From Ascaphus truei (lineage: Eukaryota > Chordata > Amphibia > Anura > Ascaphidae), in assembly GCA_036426205.1 (NCBI GenBank), contig CM071568.1, forward strand, positions 223,188,966-223,252,965: DNA of 64,000 bases, given 5' to 3'. Under the pieces are notes generated by a model. The model was not told where the DNA came from. It searched no databases and saw nothing but the letters and a program-made list of their open reading frames with translations. The position numbers were made by a program, and so were the translations under genes. This document shows positions 57,670 through 64,000 of the stretch, piece by piece (position 1 is the stretch's first letter; every line of letters starts with the position of its first letter).

Positions 57670-60600
57670 ATGTGGGGGAACCGTCCTCGGCGAGGTAAGA
57701 ATATTACGGGAGGCACAAAAGACGCAGAATATTTACAACAAAGCCCAATCAAAAGAAAGATAGCCTTTTCAGATTATAGAAGAAAGCGAGCAGATATATT
57801 ACTGTTACAGGAGACCCACTTTAGCAACAATAGCTCACCCAAATTCCTGGACAGGGGCTTCTCCCAGTTCTTCACGTCGTCAGCTTCAGTTCAGAAACGC
57901 AGGGTGGACATTCTATTTAGTAATAGCATACCATTCGTAATTCAAACAGTTAAAAAAAGACACAAATAGTCGATTCCTCATACTAGTGGGCTCAATCCAT
58001 GAACAATGTATTACACTGGCCTCCCTCTATGCCCGTGCACACAAGACGCCGCTTTCTTTAGTAACTTTTTTCAGTCTCTAAACTCAGTGACAAAAGGCTG
58101 CGTCATAATTGCGGGGGATTTTAATATGGTGATGCACCCGGGACTAGACAGATCAGGAGGGGGGGACTCAGCCAACAAAAAGGCACGGACTTCTCTGTTC
58201 AGAGGCCTCAAGGACAACCATTTGGCGGACATATGGCGAGAACTACATCGGACAGATAGAGACTATACGTTATTTTCCCACCCACATAGTACATACAGCA
58301 GAATCGATTACTTCTTCGTTTTGTGTCGACTGGTTCCTATGGTCTCCCATACGGCGATCCATGACATTTCGTGGTCTGACCATGCACCAATCGAGCTAAG
58401 GTGCAAAGATATCCGACTCGGTAGGCCGGGGGCGAACTGGAAACTCAATGAAGCAGTCCTCAAGATACCTGAAACTTGTGAGATAATTGGTAATGAAATA
58501 GATCACTTTTTTCAAATAAACACAGGCTCTGTGGAATCCCATTTAGTACTTTGGGAGGCTCACAAAGCGACACTTAGAGGTATAATAATTAGCATCACAG
58601 CAAAGAGAAAAAGGGAACGAGACTCCAAAATCACCGCATTACAATCCAAATTGCATTTCCTGACATCTAAACATAAAACCAACCCAGATATACAATTACT
58701 TCAGGAAGTAAAAGACACTAAAATTGAATTGAATATGTTGCTCACCTCCAGGGCGGATAACTCATTGAGTTGGTCTAAGAGGAAGTTTTATGAAAAGGCT
58801 AACAGTCCGGAGACGATGCTAGCCCGTGCATTGAAAGACAGGCAATCTATCTTTAATATCCAAGCTATATGCTTAAAATCCGGAATTAGTACGGCCTACC
58901 CTCAGAAGATAGTAGAAGAATTCGGAGAATTCTATAGTTCTCTATATGATGTGGAAAAAGTGGCACATAATAATAAAACAAGCAAGGCACTAAGAGATTT
59001 CTTAGCTAACTCGAAACTGGGGAGATTGACTGAGAGTGATAGAAGGACTCTGGGCGCCGACTTCACTTTGGAAGAGGTGTCTCAGGCCATTAAAGAACTA
59101 AAACCATCAAAAGCACCTGGTCCGGATGGTTTCTCGGGGCTCTACTATAAGAAATTTGTTAAATCACTAGCCCCAAGGTTGCTCCAAGCCCCAAGGTTCA
59201 ATGCGATTTTAGCAGGAGCTCCCATCCCAGGGGATATGCTGCGAGCGTCCATATCACTAATACATAAACCTGGCAAGGATCCGCTGGACTGCAAAAGTTA
59301 CAGACCAATCTCCCTAATTAATACAGATATTAAGATCTATGCTAAATTGTTGGCCAACAGATTATGTCTAATCCTGCCCAGACTTATACACCCAGATCAA
59401 GTCGGGTTTATTAAAGGGAGACAAGCTGCGGATAACACCCGACGAATCATAGATCTGGTAGAATTGACTAACTCAAATAATACCCAAAGTATGTTGTTAA
59501 GTCTGGATGCAGAAAAAGCTTTTGATAGGATAGACTGGCCTTATCTGAAGGAGACTCTCGCAGCATTTGGCTTTGGGGATCAGATGAGTGGGGCGATTAT
59601 GTCGCTATACTCAAACCCTACAGCTGGGTCATACATCAGGGCTTCTCCTCGCTCCCATTCCAAATTAAAAGTGGCACTCGGCAGGGATGCCCATTATCTC
59701 CTCTCCTGTTTGCCCTATGTATCGAACCACTAGCTGCCAGTATACGAGATAACCCGGATATCTCAAGGTTAAACGCATACTCACAATCACACAAAGCGGC
59801 CCTGTATGCGGACGGTATCCTATTAATTATTACAAAACCCCTCACCTCCTTACCCAATCTATTCAATCTTATGAACAGATTTTCAACGATATCTGGATTC
59901 AAAATTAATCAATCCAAATCGGAAGCACTCAATATCAACATCCTTAGTAATACGGAAAAACTATTAAAACTGAATTTAGAATTTAATTGGCAACAGAAAT
60001 ACATAAAGTATCTAGGGATCCACATCACCAGAGATGTCAACCACATCTATAGCGCAAATTACCCCAACCTAATTCGGACACTAAAAAAATACCTATACAG
60101 ATGGTCCTCTAAGAGGATATCTTGGATCGGCAGGATACATAGCGTCAAGATGAACTTGCTACCCCGTATCCAATACCTCTTTCAGACACTCCCTGTGCCA
60201 CTTAAAATAAAGACCATACTCTCATTCCAATCTGAAATTTTCAAATTTATCTGGGGAAGGAAAAAACCGAGAGTGAATCGAGTAAATATGAAAAGACCTG
60301 TTGTTGCTGGTGGCTTGGCGGTACCCTGCCTGTTAACATACTATAAAGCGGCTCAATTAAGTCAAATTGTTCAATGGCACTCTAACCCCCAATGGTTAAG
60401 ATGGGTGGAGCTGGAGAATGCTGCATGCTTCCCATTGGAGCTTGGCAGCCTGATTTGGTTACCCAAAACGGCAAGTAAGCATAAGGAAATACCGCTCACC
60501 TCAATGACCAACTCTATATCGGTTTGGGAGGCTACTAAAATTAAGAATTCACTTACATCAGGGCGCTCTCTGATGTCCCCCATTTGGAGCAATCCGGAGT

Positions 60601-60870
60601 ACGCACCTGGCCTGGCGGGAGGTAATGTCTCGATTTGGAAACAAAAAGGATACAAATGAATAAAAGACCTGGAGGGTTATAATCAGAAGATTAAAACATT
60701 CGATCATATAAGATTAGAAAAAGATATGCCTCACTCAGAATTTTTTAGATACCTCCAGCTTAGAGCATTTTATAACAAATTCGCCCCATACCCCTCTATG
60801 ACGAAATTCAAAAAGCTCTGTCTTGCTGACACAGACACTAAGGGACTCATTTCAACGATTAGCCAGACAT
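57670..60870 (+). pseudogene. L1-like ORF2: endonuclease and reverse transcriptase, broken
   Basis: ORF2 nicks target DNA and copies L1 RNA. Endonuclease: RADILLLQETHF (catalytic Glu), a stop at 57967, then CVIIAGDFNMVMHP and SWSDHAPIEL (His). Reverse transcriptase: KAPGPDGFSGLYYKKF, YRPISLINTDIKIYAKLLAN, LDAEKAFDRIDWPYL. A frameshift near 59650 moves GTRQGCPLSPLLFALC to the next frame. The catalytic YADD reads YADG (59804-59815). The thumb and C-terminal part continue as KYLGIHITRD and KFIWGRKKPRV to a stop at 60657-60659, with homology to about 60870. At least two frame breaks plus the active-site change make it inactive. Confidence 0.9.
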
Positions 60871-61516
60871 GACACTGTCATTAGTGCACTTTGTACACAC
60901 GGGGGCTTGCCAAATGATTAACAAAAACATGGAAATGCCTTTAGATAACTTGGTTATGCCAACATTTTGGCTTTGGCGAGGAGTTTCAACAAGGAGATTG
61001 AAAACCACTGTCGTATAACATGTAAATATTGTTCCTGTGTTAGCAATTAAAGATTACAATAAATTAAGGGATAAGCGATCGCTTAATAAAGAGACATTGT
61101 AAATAATAGAAAAGTCTAAAATGGCAGTTCCACACGGCGAGGCAGTGTATTTTTTTTTCTTTAACAATCTATCATGGTTATTTTCTCTCAGTAAAATGAC
61201 CAATTGTACTTATTAGTATCCTGTGGAACATGATCTGTGATATGTTTCCTTTTTCACGTGTGCTGAATTCATGCACATCGGCGACTTATGTTTATCTATT
61301 TGACTACTAATGGCTTCATAATTACTTTGCAAACCAAAACAACAATTGACCTGTGGCTTTAAGCACTGGCAAACAGCATTAGCAGCAATAGAAAGTAGAA
61401 AATTATTTCAAAATCCTTTTAAAGCATTTGTTTATCATGGGGATATTAAAACTTTAATTGGATTAATCGGCTACATTTAACCTAATAAATGTGGCTGTCA
61501 TTCGTTTCCTTTCATT
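60871..61516. other. No gene seen
   Basis: AT-rich and unclassified. Confidence 0.4.
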
Positions 61517-61738
61517 CTAAAGCTGCCGTTCAAGCTGTCGTTAAAAAATAAAACGTTGCTGATCGATCTGTTCTCCTGTAATTGATCGCTGAAATACGGC
61601 TGGTGGTTCACTAAATGCATCTTGGGTAATCTTCTGCTGCACTGACAGCCAGAGTTCTGTGAGGAAGATCATATGACCAGGCAGGCACTAGATTCAATTG
61701 GTTCACTGCTAGAGAGGGCAGGGCTCAAAAAGATGATG
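61517..61738. mobile_element. Truncated copy of the 447-bp MITE
   Basis: Starts AAAGCTGCCGTTCAAGCTG and later has CAATTGGTTCACTGCTAGAG and GCAGGGCTCAA, as in 51300-51560. It stops where L2-like sequence begins. Confidence 0.7.
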
Positions 61739-62045
61739 CCCTTCCCCTCAGTACCCGACTAGCACCCTCTCTATCCACCTTTAAGACCCACCTTAAGACA
61801 CACTTGCTTAAAGAAGCATATGAATAGCACTGTGGATATTCTGAACACATGATACATAAAGCTTGGCCCTCTGCAGACGCACTTACCAGAACTCCCTCCT
61901 ACTGTCTCTGTACGTTCTACCTACCTACCAATTAGACTGTAAGCTCCTCGGGGCAGGGACTCCTCTTCCTTAATGTTACTTTTATGTCTAAAGCACTTAT
62001 TCCCATCATGTGTTATTTATATTATCTGTTATTTATTTGATTACT
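61739..62045 (+). mobile_element. 3' end of an L2-like LINE
   Basis: Last codons (CTTTAAGACCCACCTTAAGA, encoding the TFKTHLKTHLLKEAYE end) and non-coding tail (GTAAGCTCCTCGGGGCAGGG) match 11762-12060. 5'-truncated. Confidence 0.85.
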
Positions 62046-62480
62046 TGTAGTAAAGAGGGAGAGGGGGAGAGGGGGGGGTAGGTCTTGCAACAGTCAATAA
62101 GGGAAGGTGCCAGGGGTGAGAGAGACTGGACAGCATGTGCCGCTTACCTAGGTAGGCGGAGGAGACCCCTATATGACTAGCACTCAAGTAGGAACACAAA
62201 TAGCAAAAGTCAAAGGTAATAATAAATGTATGGGAAAAGGAATACCCACAAAAACACACAACGCTAAAGTTTAATGGTTAAAATAGTATTAAATCCTAAT
62301 GGGTTGATATATACCACCACTAAAATAATAGTGGTGGGGAGAGGAACGTTAGGCTCTGGCACTCGGTAATGATAGATGGTATTACAAATGGTGCATAGGG
62401 GGGGAGGGGGGGTTAATACCGAAAGAGGTCAGTGAGGATAGGATGACAGATGTATGCATATCCTTACACACCCCGACCCA
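62046..62480. other. Left approach to the palindrome
   Basis: Purine-rich runs and unclassified sequence. It may itself belong to the left arm, with its partner beyond the window's right edge. Confidence 0.4.
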
Positions 62481-64000
62481 CCCTAAAGAAAAGTCACCCC
62501 AGATAGAACAAGCAGGCTAACAGCAGCAGTATCAGGGTATGGTAATAACTACATCTGACTAGTAGGGCCCAATAATAAGCACCCTGTATGGTAGGAGCCG
62601 CTAGTTGATTGCCTGATGGTAGCTAGACTGTAAACTAGTTGCAACTATGCATGTGAAAGCTACCACAAAAGGTGGTGACTGGTGCCTAAGGTTCCTATAC
62701 ACGCAACGCAGATAAAATCAAATATAAGTAGTTCGTGTAAACTGGACTACTACAGTAAGTAGCTAGGAATAAAAATACTGTGGAGTAGGGAACCCTGATG
62801 CAAGTAGAACACGTAGTTCGCAGGTTCAGGGAGTCCTGTCACACAGTATGATGGTGGCAATATGGTGTATCTATATGCCAAAATCAAAAAGCGCGCAGTG
62901 TGTAATTGAAAGCACTGCTGCTCAGCTGTACCGTGAGGGCAGAGGTCTTAGGAGCTGATAAGCTGAATAACAGAGTGTATATACACAGAATGTATAGTGC
63001 AGGCAGGTACCTCTATAGACAGATAAATAAATCTGCTATGGTATACATATATTACATAGGGAAGGCGTCCGATGTTAATTCCAATTGCACAGCTGACATG
63101 AATGATTCATGCCGAATATCAGATATATGGAAGCTATGTCGGACAGTATACTTGTAGAGTGACTTCACGGGTCAGCGTGCAGGCTTGATCACGGAGGTCT
63201 CCCTTGATATTTTAAATGGGGAAATCGCCGCGCTTATACGTTAGGTAGAAGGTTAGTGTCCCATCCGGCATTTTTAATGTTCTGTGGTGTTCATGAATAC
63301 ACCACGCCGGATGAGCATCTACAAGTATACTGTCCGACATAGCTTCCATATATCTGTTATTCGGCATGAATCATTCATGTCAGCTGTGCAATTGGAATTA
63401 ACATCGGACGCCTTCCCTATGTAATATATGTATACCATAGCAGATTTATTTATCCTATCTGTCTATAGAGGTACCTGCCTGCACTATACATTCTGTGTAT
63501 ATACACTCTGTTATTCAGCATAACAGCTCTTAAGACCTCTGCCCTCACGGTACATCTGAGCAGCAGTGCTTTCAATTACACACTGCGCGCTTTTTGATTT
63601 TGGCATATAGATACACCATATTGCCACCATCATACTGTGTGACAGGACTCCCTGAACCTGCGAACTACGTGTTCTACTTGCATCAGGGTTCCCTACTCCA
63701 CAGTATTTTTATTCCTAGCTACTTACTGTAGTAGTCCAGTTTACACGAACTACTTATATTTGATTTTATCTGCGTTGCGTGTATAGGAACCTTAGGCACC
63801 AGTCACCACCTTTTGTGGTAGCTTTCACATGCATAGTTGCAACTAGTTTACAGTCTAGCTACCATCAGGCAATCAACTAGCGGCTCCTACCATACAGGGT
63901 GCTTATTATTGGGCCCTACTAGTCAGATGTAGTTATTACCATACCCTGATACTGCTGCTGTTAGCCTGCTTGTTCTATCTGGGGTGACTTTTCTTTAGGG
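62481..64000. repeat. Large palindrome, arms about 0.68 kb, runs off the window
   Basis: 62481-63158 is inverted at 63318-64000 around a roughly 160-bp spacer. Checked at several points: CCCTAAAGAAAAGTCACC at 62481 against the last bases of the window, GCATGAATCATTCATGTCAG at 63365 against its complement near 63092, and CAGTATACTTGTAGA at 63144 against 63318. The arms look almost identical, with a few single-base or small indel differences. No coding region. Possibly a foldback transposon or an inverted duplication. Confidence 0.85.

Larger units (their letters stand above)
54985..60870 (+). mobile_element. L1-like retrotransposon, both ORFs, 3' truncated
   Basis: CpG-containing 5' leader (about 54985-55123), intact ORF1, a 1.5-kb spacer, then ORF2 with several lesions to about 60870, where similarity stops without a poly-A tail. 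No target duplication could be found, so the 3' end was probably lost after insertion. Confidence 0.85.

Overview
The window looks like intergenic DNA from a large, repeat-rich vertebrate genome, most likely an amphibian and probably a frog. I infer this from the mix of families: PIF/Harbinger, Tc1/mariner, hAT, L2-like, CR1-like, RTE-like, L1-like and Penelope-like elements with GIY-YIG and hammerhead motifs, in an AT-rich background. A bony fish cannot be excluded from sequence alone. I found no host protein-coding gene, rRNA, tRNA or CRISPR array. Almost every long open frame is a decayed transposon protein or a reading of simple repeats.

Layout. 1-5.6 kb: a decayed Harbinger element with its two usual genes, a DDE transposase on + and a Myb/SANT-like accessory protein on -. 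It carries two small TA-flanked insertions, one of them a very unusual GC-rich chain of hairpins (2677-3036). 8.07-10.11 kb: a Tc1 element holding a near-identical second copy of the other small insertion. 10.1-14.4 kb: a solo-LTR-like segment, the 3' half of an L2-like LINE, a Penelope-like element with inverted LTRs and a GIY-YIG remnant, and a second LTR-like segment. 14.5-19.0 kb: an RTE-like LINE split by a Tc1 element, itself split by a hAT element with an 8-bp target duplication, which contains a Harbinger-type MITE. 21.4-35.9 kb: several copies of one non-autonomous Harbinger-type family (one complete with TTA duplications), interleaved with L2-like and other LINE fragments; two copies carry a 33-bp minisatellite in opposite orientation. 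36.1-41.3 kb: a hAT remnant holding an L1-like insertion that has ORF1 and tail but no ORF2, then a foldback element. 41.3-44.0 kb: repeated MITE modules around a complete hammerhead ribozyme motif, then a long LTR-like unit. 45.5-54.8 kb: short tandem repeats, MITEs, a second Myb-like accessory fragment and a CR1-like endonuclease fragment. 54.98-60.87 kb: an L1-like element with intact ORF1 and broken ORF2. 61.5-64.0 kb: a MITE, an L2-like 3' end and a large palindrome running off the window.

How the parts act together: these genes belong to mobile elements, not to a host pathway. The transposase and Myb-like protein form the known two-protein Harbinger system. ORF1 and ORF2 form the L1 retrotransposition machinery. 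The MITEs and ORF2-less copies would depend on proteins supplied elsewhere. The most unusual structure is the hairpin chain at 2677-3036; next are the complete hammerhead motif at 41552-41633 and the large terminal palindrome.
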